Shown here piece after piece: positions 48,793-59,348 of a stretch of 64,000 nucleotides of DNA. Source of the stretch: Moniliophthora roreri (Eukaryota > Basidiomycota > Agaricomycetes > Agaricales > Marasmiaceae). The number at the start of each line of letters is the position of its first letter. Position 1 is the stretch's first letter. The DNA lies in NCBI GenBank assembly GCA_001466705.2, contig LATX02000199.1, forward strand, positions 124,001 to 188,000, read 5' to 3'. Below the pieces are notes generated by a model. The model was not told the origin of the DNA. It did no database searches and worked only from the letters and a program-made list of their open reading frames with translations. The translations under genes and the position numbers were made by a program.

Positions 48793-49463
48793 TCAACTCT
48801 CTGACTGACCTGTGTCTTTCCAGGTCTCTCTCACTAAGACTTTTGGTATCGCTTTTCGTCCATATTTCTTATTGTTAGTCAGGAGCATATCAATTTTTTG
48901 ACGGTGTTCTATGATATATAGCCAGCAGCTCTTTATAGCTCTGAGCAATGCGGGGGGCGAGCCATTTATGACCCGTTCGTTTCGAAGCTTCCAAATTAAG
49001 AATGCTAACTCTGAAACTAGGATTTGGTACAGCCTTGCTGCACCTCGTGCATCTTTGCCTCCTTCTTCAACCGTTACGTTGACATGGCCGCTCGCAAGGA
49101 TTATGCCGAATTCTGGCGTTCGCCACGGCCTTCCCTTTTTTGTCCAAAATTCTTCTGCCAGCTTCCAAACTTCACGTTGGCCTGGTGCTCTGCATTCCAA
49201 TAGGATGTGTTCCATGGACTCAGTGGTCCCACAATTGGAGCAGATAGCTCTATCTTCATACCCCAAGATATTCTTCCAGTATTCTCCAGTCCTGTGCGCA
49301 CCATGGATTAGCTTGTAGTTGAAGTTCCGTATATTTCGTGAGATGGTTTTATTTCTTAGCGACTTCCATAATTGCTTCCTCGAGGGGTTTTTTCCCATTG
49401 CCTGTTTTATCAATTCGAGCGCTTTGTGGATGTTCCATTCGGTTCTAGGGCGTTCTCGGGCTT
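48793..49463 (-). mobile_element. LINE 3'-end fragment 1 (zinc-knuckle region)
   Basis: A minus-strand frame open from about 49462 to 48793 encodes the C-terminal part of a non-LTR retrotransposon polyprotein. It has RPRTEWNIHKALELIK, FNYKLIHGAHRTGEYW and the zinc-knuckle CSNCGTTESMEHILLEC (C-x2-C-x7-H-x4-C, zf-RVT type), followed by LAFLIWKLRNERV. No stop interrupts this part. The 5' side is cut exactly where the MITE at 49463 begins, so upstream reverse transcriptase and RNase H sequence is absent. Sequence from 48792 down to about 48480 is probably the element's 3' untranslated region. Confidence 0.75.
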
Positions 49464-50180
49464 AGGGCTCCTAGCAGATCGGATGATCCGCCGTCATCCG
49501 AGCGATGAGAGGTCAGATTTGGATGGCGGATGGGCTCCTCGACAAGCACCATCCGACGGATGGCATCCGACCAATCCGACGATGAGCAGTGGATGAATCA
49601 CACAGTGCAGACGATTGTCATTGGGCTTCGTTAGGTCGACCAGAGTCGTGCCCGGGGCTTTCCGTGGTTACCTTTTTGACCTTCATAGCAGTAGTGGGTG
49701 ATATATCAGCCATTATCTGTCTGTCTGACTAACCTTTGACTTGTATTTTAGCTGTTTTGGGTACAATATATGAACTTGTCTCGACTCTGTACACAACAAA
49801 TTAAATAGGTATAATTCAGACACCTGGAATCAACTTGGAATGCCGCACAACTAGATCAATGTCCCGCACCTGAGAGCCCCCTCCCTCCAAGTGGCTCCAA
49901 ACATCATATTCTCAACATGACATCAAGTCTTGAGGGTCTATAGGGTAGCTTGAGACTTGCCAAAGGGATTGGAGGTGAACAAGGCGACAACACTGACGGG
50001 GAAGCAAAATTTTCACCGTGGGAGGGAGGTTTCATTGTGAAGCGCTGGCTTAGCGCCCATCCGTCGGATTATCGGACCATCCGACGGATACCATCCGCCG
50101 ATGCGGATTGCTCTCTCAATCACCACCATCTGAACGGATGAATCCGTATCCGATCCTAATCCGATCCGCTAGGAGCCCTA
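49463..50180. mobile_element. MITE with GGGCTCC ends, 0.72 kb
   Basis: The left end TAGGGCTCCTAGC is mirrored at the right by GCTAGGAGCCCTA, and the inverted match runs on for about 24 bp with one difference (GATCGGAT). Both ends are bounded by TA, as expected for a TA target duplication. Subterminal regions repeat ATCCG(A/C)CGGAT words on both sides. There is no coding capacity. It interrupts the LINE fragment on its left. Probably a Tc1/mariner-type non-autonomous element. Confidence 0.8.
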
Positions 50181-50676
50181 ATACCAAATCCCACCAATAA
50201 AACCTTCTAGCTTAACTCGAATCCTGACCGTAGCTTTATTGTCGACATGTAAGTTGTGAGATCAATGTGAGATCTTCAGGTTGCCGGGAACTGGAATTGT
50301 AGGTGACATGTGACAAGGAGATGGATGGTTGGGGGCAAAGAGAAGGCGCGAGCCTAAAGTTTAGGGCGGGCCTGAGTTGAACCCAAACAGCTCTTCTCGC
50401 TATAAGTCCCACTGTCATGCCATCGCTACTAGGTCATTCAATGGTCATCGGATAACCCCTTGCGTAAATCGTAAATCGCGTGTCATCGAACGTGCGTCCA
50501 ATAACATCGACACCTTGTTGACGCTGAAGGCCCTTTTTTTTTTTTTTTTGTTTCTGTAGTTTTACGTGTTGCAAGCGAACTAGTGCTAAGACACACGGGC
50601 GGGGTACACCAAAATTCTACTTAACTTATTTCTAAACTATGCTCATGTGAGCGGCGTCGCTATTATGTGTAGCTTA
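50181..50676. other. Spacer with a 16-nt T run
   Basis: No gene. A poly-T tract of 16 nt lies at 50534-50549. Confidence 0.5.
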
Positions 50677-50734
50677 TAGGGCTCCCTCTCATTGCTCGGA
50701 TGACAGCGGATCATCCGATCCGCTAGGAGCCCTA
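50677..50734. mobile_element. 58-bp miniature copy of the GGGCTCC element
   Basis: Starts TAGGGCTCC and ends GGATCATCCGATCCGCTAG followed by GAGCCCTA. It keeps the ends of the 0.72-kb MITE with almost no interior and is also bounded by TA. An internally deleted derivative of the same family is the simplest reading. Confidence 0.75.
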
Positions 50735-50923
50735 GTAGCTTAACCGTAGAGGATTGTGGTATGGGGCAAGAAATGGGTCTCGTGGGTTGTGTCTGGTTTG
50801 ACACCTGTCATACGACTCGCACCGAGGTGCTGGGATAGCATGTGAGCATAAGGCATAACTGTAACCGAATTTGGAAGGGTTCATCTGGGCGGTACGTTGT
50901 CATGTTTGTTGGGGTTTCGCGTT

Positions 50924-51985
50924 TCATCCTTTGTCATCCCACCCCACATCGTCTTCGTCCAGTTCTAGTGGCACATCCTCTAGCCTGGGGGCTATTTCGT
51001 CTTTCCATGGCCTTCCATGGAAGGTGAAGGCTCCAGATTTTGTGAGGAACTCTGTCAGCGCTCAGATGCCCTTGTCCGTTCCTACTATCTCGGGCACTGC
51101 AATGTCACGTGACACGTCTCGGAGGGCTTCCCGGTGTTGTTCATACAGTGGGCACTCTCGGATGATATGTTCTCGAGTCTGTGTTGGAGCTCCACAGAGG
51201 CAGTCAGTGTTCTCATTTGGATGGAATCGTTTTCGATACTCGCCGGTGAAACAGTGTCCTGTGCGACATTGGATGAGCCTCCCAAACACCTCTTGGCTTG
51301 TTTCTTTGAACCGGGCTGTTGGCTTCAGCCTTGGCTCAAATCTGTTTGCAATGGCGAAGTGTCCTGTTTTTGTAGTCCCCCTCCATTCCTGTATCCAGGT
51401 CTGCTGAGCCCTAGCTTTTGCCCTGCATAGCATGTTCGCTCGTGATACTCCTATGGATGCTGTTGCTGCTAGCACCATTGCTTCTTTGGCGAGCTCATCT
51501 GCTCAATCATTGCCGGTGATGTCCTGGTGCCCTGGGCACCACGCAATTGTGACTTGGTTTTCATTGTGTCTGTCCATGAACCCTGCCATGTCGTTGTAGA
51601 AGTTCTTGGCATAGAACTGTCCCGATTGTACTCACATGCTGAATATTGACTGGGCTGCGGATGTGTTGTCTGCAAAGTAGTATATGTGAGTGATCTGAGG
51701 CTTCTGGGAGCAGATACTTAGTGCTAGTTTCGCCCCCATGCTGAGCGCTGCCATCTCGGCATCGTAAACCTCAGCCCTTCTTCCCATTCCAAGTTTCTGA
51801 TGTCTGATCTCCTGCCCTTTGTGATATGCCACTACTGCTGCACCCACTGCTGGAAATCCACCTCTTTTCACAAGTGACCCATCTGTGTAAACCAGGAGAG
51901 CTGTGTCATTGTTCTCTAGTTGTTTCACCATGTCTTTGTGAGCCTCTGCTGCCTCATCCTTCCCTTCGTCATCCCAAGGTGCCAT
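50924..51985 (-). mobile_element. LINE 3'-end fragment 2 (RNase H plus zinc knuckle), three internal stops
   Basis: The minus frame 51985-50924 holds an RNase H domain with its acidic residues visible (VYTDGS, YDAEMAALS, YYFADNTSA, ADELAKEA), then the zinc-knuckle CLCGAPTQTREHIIREC (C-x1-C-x7-H-x4-C). One frame carries it throughout, broken by TGA at 51632-51634, 51503-51505 and 51062-51064. At the second (GND-stop-ADELAKEA) arginine is usual in this family, so CGA to TGA is likely. The reverse transcriptase half is missing (5' truncation near 52020). It differs in sequence from fragment 1 and belongs to another LINE. Confidence 0.85.
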
Positions 51986-51989
51986 GAGG

Positions 51990-52889
51990 CTTATGTCAAG
52001 TTGCCTGGTGAAGCTTCATTCTGATCTTGTCCAAGGTTCCTCCAGATATGGGTCCAGGTGCTCATGACTTGGTGCTGTGCATTTGGCCACTTCTAGCAGG
52101 GGTGTTGACATTGAACACTTTGCCTCTAGAGAACTCAACGAAGCCCCTTCGACTTCTTTTGCATTCCTCAGAGAAGAAACCCTCCAACATCAGGAAAACG
52201 GTTCATCCAGATTGGTGATCCTTTTGCTGGAATTTGTCTATTTTTACCGATTTTCCACTGCTTGCCACTTGACATTGGATCTTACTGACGAATATTGTTA
52301 GATTTGGATTGGGAATGGGAAATTATTACTTGAAGTAGATAGAAGTAGACCACTTGAAAACTCTGCACTTTCGATGTCTTTTTACAGTCTTTTCACCCCA
52401 TCTGTAGCCCATATGAATGCAAGTGGGGCCAACAGACTCTTCTCTTCTTTTTGAGTCATTGTACGACTCTAATTGGTGACGTCTCCGGTGGCATTGAAAT
52501 CAGCACGGTCCCCAAAGAGAAGAGGAGGATGATCGAACAGGGAAGGGACTGGGAACTTAGTGTGACAGAGGTTAGCATTGGAGGAAAATGGTCAAGTTCG
52601 CATTCTCACCCGTGAGTCGGAACCCTGTCAGAACTGGGGGTCGCAGGCGGATATATATTCCCGCTGTTTTTGATTTCTCACAGCGGATCTCTTCAATCTG
52701 AACCACTATGATCCAGACGAATTTTGGCCTCGCTGATTCTCTTTTCTCCCGCATGTATACTGGTAAACTCCAACCATTGTACTTACTTCCATTACTGACT
52801 AATACTTCGTTCTAATACAGTTGATGCTAGGCAGTTGATATTGGGGCTTAGGTACGTCTCCGCACTATTTTCAGTCCTCAACATGTCCT
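51990..52889. other. No recognisable gene
   Basis: Short frames on both strands. Nothing was recognised up to the N at 52890. Confidence 0.4.
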
Positions 52890-52890
52890 N
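52890..52890. other. Single unresolved base
   Basis: One N; probable gap placeholder. Confidence 0.6.
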
Positions 52891-54742
52891 AAAAGATTCA
52901 CGCTGAGTCAAATTTATAAGGTGTGTCTATTCTCCCTTAAGCTGTAATGTCCAGCACTCAGAAATGCTAAAGGTCCCCAGCGTAGGTCTGCCATCTTATG
53001 TTGATTGGATAAGGTAGCAAATGGTGGTGGCGCAGAGATAGAACAGTGGTAATCACGGGAGAGTGATGGCGATGAGAAGGTGACAGGGGTGGCAGTAATG
53101 GCGAGGGTAGCAGCGACGATCAGAGAGCAGTGATTGCAGCAACAAGGTAGCAACAAGGTAGCGATGGCGACAAGAGGGCTGCATAGTGAGCCCTGGCCAT
53201 ATCTGTAGATAAAAGTAAAAGTATCTGATTCCAAGTAAAAGTAACTTTTCTCAGGAGAGACGTAGGTGAAGAATAAGTAAGAGCCGCTTGGCAAGTAAAA
53301 ACTGACTTTTTTTTCTTATTAAGCGTTTTTTTCCTTAAAAAGGAGTCCAATCTGAGCCGACCGTTTTCCTGATGTTGGTCGCGAATAGTAATGCGACAGA
53401 GTCTGCCATAGTGCAAGGTGGGAGTCGAAATTAACATCGACCCCTGACACAGCGAGATTATATTCCTCTGAGCACAACGCAAGCGCATGTTTTGCACCGA
53501 TGTACAGCCTAGCATGTCGAGTTAATCGAGATACATTTTAAAATAGTCGTGTTGATGAGGATCAACATACCTTCTATCTTGGAAGGTACCATGCGTGTGA
53601 TGGGCAAGATTTTCTGGTTCCGACGAGGGATACTACCGTGGTGGCAATGTTACATCTCTGCAAGACTTGTGGGTCCAAATGACACGAGCAGGAAGATGTT
53701 TGAGGGTGTGTACGGGCGTCTAGTCTGTGCCGAATGTCGTGAGTATACCATGAACTATTCATATAATGACACCGCCAACCTTGAATTTATGAGAGTATAG
53801 AAGTGTAAGAATTTGTAGTTCCGCGTCTGTGTATCTTTGAGTTGGCAAACTGACGAGCTGGCGATTAAACATGGCCTTCCGCGATCGACCTAGCCGAGCC
53901 TCAGCTAGCAGACCAATTCTCGGCAATCTTTGGGACATGGCAGATCCCAGGAGTCTATAGGGTCCTTATGAGAGGCAAAAAATGAAAGTCCAACCAACCC
54001 ACCCACAAGCCCCAAGTGATTCCTCCAGGCCCCGGAGTTCCTCGACTGGAAAGTTTACCCTTCGGCAGACGACTCCCTTCATTCAGAATTTCCTCTAGAG
54101 TGCCTCAGATTGGGATTGGCTTCTCGTTTCGGCAGGCGATACTCTTGGGGACTCGAGTATGGAAAAGAGTTGGGAAGCTGACGGTCCTAGGTGTTTACAT
54201 CGCCATTGATCCTGCCCTAAAGTGCACAGCCACGAGTCAAACGGTCAAACGCGTACTCCGAGGCCCCATATTCCTCAGTTTATACGAGCATTCGATTGTT
54301 AGCCGCCCACACCCATGTCCAGGTCCGCAAGGTCTCATGGTCAGAACGGAGACGAAGAGGATGGTGATCGCTCATACAACACATCGCGACACCCCATCGG
54401 AGACATTTATTTATATTCAAGGGTTGGTATGCTCATTTTCACTCGAATTGATACATCATTAATCTGTTCGGGTTGTCATATGGGTTGGCCCGCGGCCAGT
54501 TGTTCTCTCAGCCTAGTGCCGGGCTAATGTGCTCCGGTTGATGCTTTTTATATGCCCCGGGATCTTCACACCAGTCACCCTGGCCATGGTACCGGAGGTC
54601 CAGATCAATTTAGACGGTTGTTAGACAGGACACTTCTTTGACTTATACTCGAGCGATATGTACTTGAGTACAACATTTCAACTTGATTTTTGCAACGTTG
54701 AACAGCTTCCAAGTAGTTATTAATAACTGCGACGTTCTAGTA
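52891..54742. other. No gene named; small repeats
   Basis: A purine-rich segment near 53040-53170 repeats GGTAGC/GCGATGGCGA words, including GCAACAAGGTA twice in a row. Near 53210-53300 AAGTAAAAGTA words recur in both orientations, like short palindromic transposon ends. Plus-strand frames at 53549-53800 and 54016-54462 have no recognised domain. Confidence 0.4.
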
Positions 54743-54958
54743 CTAAGAGATATCTCGGCGCTGATACACCCACACCCACAGAGAGAAAGAGAGATCAGTA
54801 AACTGAAGAACGATCGAAAGAAAAGGCATACCGTGATATAGTCATCAATCTCCTGCTCAAATAACCAATCACTATATCCAAATCTTTCCCAGTACTGTGC
54901 TGCTCGCTGTAGATCCTCGTCACTCCAGCGTGTATCCCCGAAGAAAGAATACCATCCT
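54743..54958 (-). pseudogene. Last two exons of an unknown gene, cut by an N
   Basis: The minus-strand exon 54958-54832 encodes FFGDTRWSDEDLQRAAQYW and then FGYSDWLFEQEIDDYIT. A GTATGC donor, a 71-nt intron (54831-54761, TATCAG acceptor) and a terminal exon 54760-54743 (RRDIS, TAG) follow. Codon-like composition and clean splice sites argue for a real gene. Its upstream part is lost at the N at 54959, beyond which no continuation is visible. No family is recognised. Confidence 0.5.
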
Positions 54959-54959
54959 N
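54959..54959. other. Single unresolved base cutting an exon
   Basis: One N directly upstream of a well-formed exon whose continuation is not seen on the other side; probable contig join. Confidence 0.7.
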
Positions 54960-55138
54960 AAGGAGGAAGTAAGGATCCAACCGTGGAAAACATCTGTAAT
55001 GCGACTGCCGAATTTGGCATTGCTGGTGTTTCCCACTTATTATTCGCACCCAGGGCGAATTATTGTTCGTTCCAAGGTATGCTTGCAAAAAGGACAGGAA
55101 CAATTATCATTCATCAAGGCCTTACAAGATAGCGGGAA

Positions 55139-55170
55139 CATTATAATGTGTCGGGGTTGCAAAGCTGGGG
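55139..55170 (-). repeat. 32-bp inverted end, right
   Basis: Reverse complement of 46876-46907 with one mismatch (CACA for CACG). With the left copy it brackets 8.3 kb. Confidence 0.7.
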
Positions 55171-55337
55171 AGAATGAATAAAGTACTACATGGTATGCTG
55201 TATCCTTTAGAGTAGTATAAAAGCAAGCATGTATGTAGCTACATTCTTCAGTTCAATTTACATTGACTACTCTGCACATTGCACCTCTACAACCCTCAAG
55301 GTTCTAGCAAGCTCTTGTACAAATGTGAGTTGAGCAC

Positions 55338-55913
55338 ACTCCACTGCGCTTTACGTCTCCGTTCTGTCTCAACATATGTGCGATACTAGCAGACATTATC
55401 ATCACGACGACCCTAGTCACATACCTTGTTGGTCTTCGCTCCTCATTACAGCCGTCTCTGTGCTAATTGCTATCGTGGTAGAAAAAATATAAGACCGGCT
55501 TCAACAAGCATACTGATTCGCATCTTGACCGGATCATTAGATGCAAGTTTTCTTCGCCTCCTGTCTTTGTCACAGCCGATGCTAAGCCGTCATTTTCTAG
55601 TGACCATTCAGACTGGTCTTATTACCAACATCTGTGTGATGGTCGATCTACTATCGTACCTATTGTCCCCTTCCGGAACGTATGCTATTCCGCACATGGT
55701 CACCCCAATGGTCCGATGCACGCTGACGATATCCGTAGGCATTTCATCTTCAATTGTGTCCTTCCCAAGTTGTACACCAATTCACTTCTCTCTTCCTTGA
55801 ATTCCCGAGGGGGCTGGAAGCTCAGCAAAAGCAAGAATACATTAGTAGAACACTCGCAAAGCGATATCAGTTTCCGAAGTGTAAGCTTCTCTTCAGTTTC
55901 CTCTCATTCTTGA
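55338..55913 (+). pseudogene. DUF6534-type membrane protein gene, 5'-truncated
   Basis: Coding segments ending at 55427 (LADIIITTTLVTYL), then 55482-55542 (KKYKTGFNKHTDSHLDRIIR), 55601-55679 and 55739-55913 join in frame and end at TGA 55911-55913. The last part holds TIQTGLITNICVMVDLLSY and HFIFNCVLPKLYTNSLLSSLN, followed by SRGGW. These features mark the C-terminal half of the seven-helix DUF6534 family, abundant in mushrooms and of unknown role. The intron 55543-55600 has a GC donor (GCAAGT). The others are GT-AG (54 and 59 nt). The N-terminal half, expected to hold about four more helices, has no room between the inverted end at 55170 and 55338. The gene is therefore probably truncated, or its 5' part lies elsewhere. 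Confidence 0.65.
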
Positions 55914-56357
55914 TGATCTGACATTGTATCGTTAGTTTGGCGGTCATTCGGAGGACGTATCACGTCTATCGGGTTCACGCCCAGAAGTAGGAGGCTCTGA
56001 ACTTCATCACCTGACATCAGGGTCTAATTTCTGGCCTACTCAGGTCTTCATTCACGTCGAATCGCAAGAGACAGTAGATCACCCATGACAAAGAGATCAG
56101 TCCATTTTCGCCGACGAAAACGGGAGCTGCGTACCGGTAGAGCCGGACGACCTCTTCCGCCTACAGGCTTCGTATTTCGTACTACCAATTTCTAATAGAG
56201 GTTCATGCATCTCATCGTTTAATACTTTTCCTGTTATCCGAGTTATCGTCGTGACTCGTTTACCTTGACAATTCAAACAGATAAATACATAGATAGTTCT
56301 AGTCGAGTACAAGCATAGGCCAACAGATAGGAAGTAATCAGCGATTCGTTTGGAGGC
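55914..56357. other. Intergenic spacer
   Basis: Between the convergent DUF6534 and multi-pass membrane genes. No gene recognised. Confidence 0.5.
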
Positions 56358-57875
56358 TCAAACACTACTCGCGTCGCTACGCTCGATCTTCGGAGGTTCC
56401 AGGTTTTCGCTTGCATCTGTGGAGCCTTGTTCTAGGTCCACGCTATGCACTTCCAAGTTTTGGCTATCATTAATGGAAGTAGTAGCGGGTGATTCTCCAA
56501 ATCGCAGGGTGGAGATTATTTGAATGTCGGGTACTGCACTTTCGGTCAATCCGAGACTTGTGCGTAGGGTGACCAATGTTGGCGCGATTCCCTGGGTATA
56601 GACATAAGTGAAACATCATCATAGCCATTGTGATTCCGCACGTACGACCATGAGCACTACCACTCCGGTCAGGTCGAGGTCGAAGCCCAAACTGCTCGAA
56701 GATTGCATAACCGATACATTCGCAATGATACTCAGGGAGTAAACAAACCCAGATTCAATGCTGAAAAGCCTATGAGAGGCGAGAAAGGACATTCGCAGAA
56801 TGTACTCACATGACCAATATGATCCTCTTGTACGTTCGCTCGGTTTCCTGACCCAAAAATTTACGAGCATTCCGCGTTCTCCACCAAATTCGGCTGGCTG
56901 TGAAGGCATGCATCAGCACAGCTCCCTTTGCACAATAGGCGATGAATCACTATACCGATCATTAGCGTCAGAATGAGGGTGTTGATGGCATTGGCGATGC
57001 CAAAACCAGCGAGTGCATTATTTGCCCGCGAAAATAGCTCCAATCGACCCATGCCCAGGGCAGCATAGGATATTATATATCCAACCAGACCAAACGCTAT
57101 CGACGTGCTAGTTTCCAGACATAGAAACAGGATGCATGACGCAAATTTACCGTTGGTTGCAAGCAAGGCCAATACAAGGAAAATGAAACCACTCTTCATA
57201 GGTTCCCAGACAACAAACCATCGATATAGCTGCGGACGTACTTTTACGGGAAAGTTCAAAAAGAAGGGGAAAAAATCACCTACAAGGATGGCATCCGCAA
57301 TGCAGCTGTTCATCTGGATCAGAATCAGGTTTCCTAAATGTTTCTTACCACGTACTTAGCTAGCAAACGAAAAATTCCGACAAGGACCCTGTCAACCGTC
57401 AGCAACAAAGTACGAAGTAGTCATACGATTACTCACTGAAGAACCAAGTGGGGAACGCTAGGAGGTATCTTCCAATCTTCTAGGGGTTTGATATCGTGCG
57501 TCGAGGCAGCACGAAAGCCTAAAGCGGCCTCTCTGAGGGTGATCCCTGCCCCGATCAAAGCAGATGAAACTGACAAAACAAACAGCACGATCACCCAGCC
57601 AAGATGGAGCTTTCTGTTCACCATATTTCGGCGCGTGAAGAGAAAATAAACTACCATGCCGAAGAGTAAAACGTAGAAACCTACATAGAGTTAGCGATAG
57701 CGAACGCGTCACCAACTAGCACTCACCAAGTAAGAATAACATCAGCTATTTGCCCTCAAAGTAAGCACTGATGGATGTGTCTGTAGGGGATGAGGCTTAC
57801 ACCAACAGAGGCGAATGGACCCAGCAGAACGCCTTCAATAGAGTAGGTGGATTTGAAGGGGAAATGATTGGCCAT
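56358..57875 (-). pseudogene. Multi-pass membrane protein gene, tandem copy A, one nonsense codon
   Basis: Eight exons on the minus strand: 57875-57801, 57745-57727, 57680-57437, 57359-57284, 57229-56956, 56897-56810, 56760-56646 and 56591-56358. They add up to 375 codons in one frame with GT-AG introns. The start is ATG at 57875 (MANHFPFKSTYSIEG). Hydrophobic helices include LMLFLLGFYVLLFGMVVYFL, WVIVLFVLSVSSALIGAGI, FIFLVLALLA and ANAINTLILTLMI, giving about seven spans. The tail after GIAPTL is polar and acidic, probably cytosolic. Exon 4 opens with a TAA at 57356-57358 where copy B has CAA, which would end the protein after the second helix pair unless another acceptor is used. A TATAAAA box lies 51 nt upstream. 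The family is an uncharacterised mushroom seven-helix group. Confidence 0.7.
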
Positions 57876-57925
57876 TGCTGAAAGACGAAAGATGCAAGGC
57901 TGGGTTGGACGTAGCCGCACACTCG

Positions 57926-57932
57926 TTTTATA
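57926..57932 (-). promoter_or_regulatory. TATA box of membrane gene copy A
   Basis: TATAAAA on the minus strand, 51 nt before the ATG. The same box is kept upstream of copy B, embedded in similar sequence. Confidence 0.55.
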
Positions 57933-58077
57933 ATTCACCGGGCGCGGGGACCTATATACATCTGAGATTGATTAATGGTATGAACTGTAAAAGTCGGGTT
58001 CATATTCCGGAATGATTCGACTAGTGGTCAGTAAAATCCGAATCAAAATGAAAGAAGAGTGTTAACCAAAACTTTGT

Positions 58078-58600
58078 TCATGCAGTGACCGTTACATCTT
58101 GAATTGCAGAAGTAAAACCCTCTGTTCCCCTGGTATCCTGTTGTACGACGATTAACAAATGACGAAGAGCTGTGTAAGGAGATGACGACTCACCTGTTGA
58201 TGACAAAATAACGACGATGGCGACAGCCCCAATAGTGACTAGTAAGAGACCGTCGATAGCGGAACGGTTCAAAATGACCTGATTTTCATGAAGAATGAAG
58301 CTGGACAGCAGTCACGAATCGATTTGGAACCAGCGCGAACATGGCGTATAAACGGAGAATTAGCACACCTCCCAAAGAATCTGGTGCTGGACGGTTGGTG
58401 TCGTTGGCAGGATAAACGGGTATTTGAAAAGATTTGATACGAGGATTGTTGCACTCAGGTTGCACTGCAGGGCGGAGAAACAACGTCAAAGTAGTGTGAG
58501 AAGCGGCCTGCGCCCGGGCCCTTGCTCCCAACACTGACAGCTTCCAATCCGTTACTCGGAAAATAAACTCTTCCTCGGCAAGTACGGGAAATTTCGACAT
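58078..58600 (-). CDS. Hypothetical small membrane-anchored protein
   Basis: The minus-strand ATG at 58600 opens a 104-codon frame (MSKFPVLAEEEFIFRVTDW, then SVLGARARAQAASH). A second frame at 58272-58078 contains a membrane segment (LLLVTIGAVAIVVIL). A GTGAGT donor follows at about 58196 and an AACAG acceptor near 58141. How the first and second frames join was not resolved. It lies 200 bp upstream of membrane gene copy A on the same strand. A weakly similar segment with the same donor context (CTCACCTGT on the plus strand) lies at about 61880-62060 upstream of copy B, suggesting that the duplicated unit included this gene. Confidence 0.4.
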
Positions 58601-59348
58601 ATTTAGTCAATGAAGGGAACACTTTCTACTCGCTAGCGGCCAAGTCCAAGTTGACTCGTACAGTTTATGAATTGGAAAGGAAACGCGTCACTGAAACAGG
58701 TGCGTTTTACGCTACATAGTTCTGTCTAGTCCATCTATACAGCATTTTGACACGATGTCCCATATAGCTCCTCATCGTGTCACCCTCTCTGTTCAGCTCA
58801 GGCACTCAGTACTCAAGAAGAAAACTACGCGTAACACAGGTCCCACGAACACCAAGCATGAAAACTCCTTTCGTATAGCAGACAGTGGAGAAACAACTGA
58901 CAGCACTTCTGTCTTATGCTGCATCCTTTGGAACATCCCTCTTTCTCCGTCAAACCGTTTGGGGGATGTTGGCGCTAAAACATGGTTTAGTGTTTGTTGA
59001 GATAGATTGGCTGTGAGCATTTAGACCGCTTTCCACCACTGTCACGCTGTTAACCTCCTTCTCCTTCACAGCATTCACGGGGATGGACCAGTGCAGAAGC
59101 ACGTTCACCAACGACACGAAGAACAACCCACCCTTGGACTTCCACTTACCGACACCAACTTTGCGCATCTCCCATTCCCGCTGCACCAGTCACTAGGAGT
59201 GGTGTTCCAAGATCTTACGCACTCTGGGAAGACCTTTATGCGCAGTTCCATCGATTACGAGCCTCATGTCTGACTAGTTATCTCTAGCTCATGACATGGG
59301 AAGAATAAGTATGCTTCGCCATCTTAGTCTCATCCATACAACGTTGTG
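58601..59348. other. No recognisable gene
   Basis: Short frames only; no domain. Confidence 0.4.

Noticed and set aside
51469..51675. Minus-strand frame between the two LINE domains
   Set aside because: It is out of frame with the RNase H and zinc-knuckle coding sequence, whose own frame continues through here apart from two TGA codons.
54016..54462. 148-codon plus-strand frame as a gene
   Set aside because: Proline- and arginine-rich with no domain and overlapped by another frame at 54315-54527. Not convincing.
46876..55170. Calling the 8.3-kb interval one intact transposon
   Set aside because: No transposase is visible inside and three Ns interrupt it, so only the paired ends are reported.
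57334..57357. A 24-nt intron in copy A (GTACGTGGTAAG...TTTAG) removing the problem region
   Set aside because: It is too short for a fungal intron and does not restore the frame seen in copy B.
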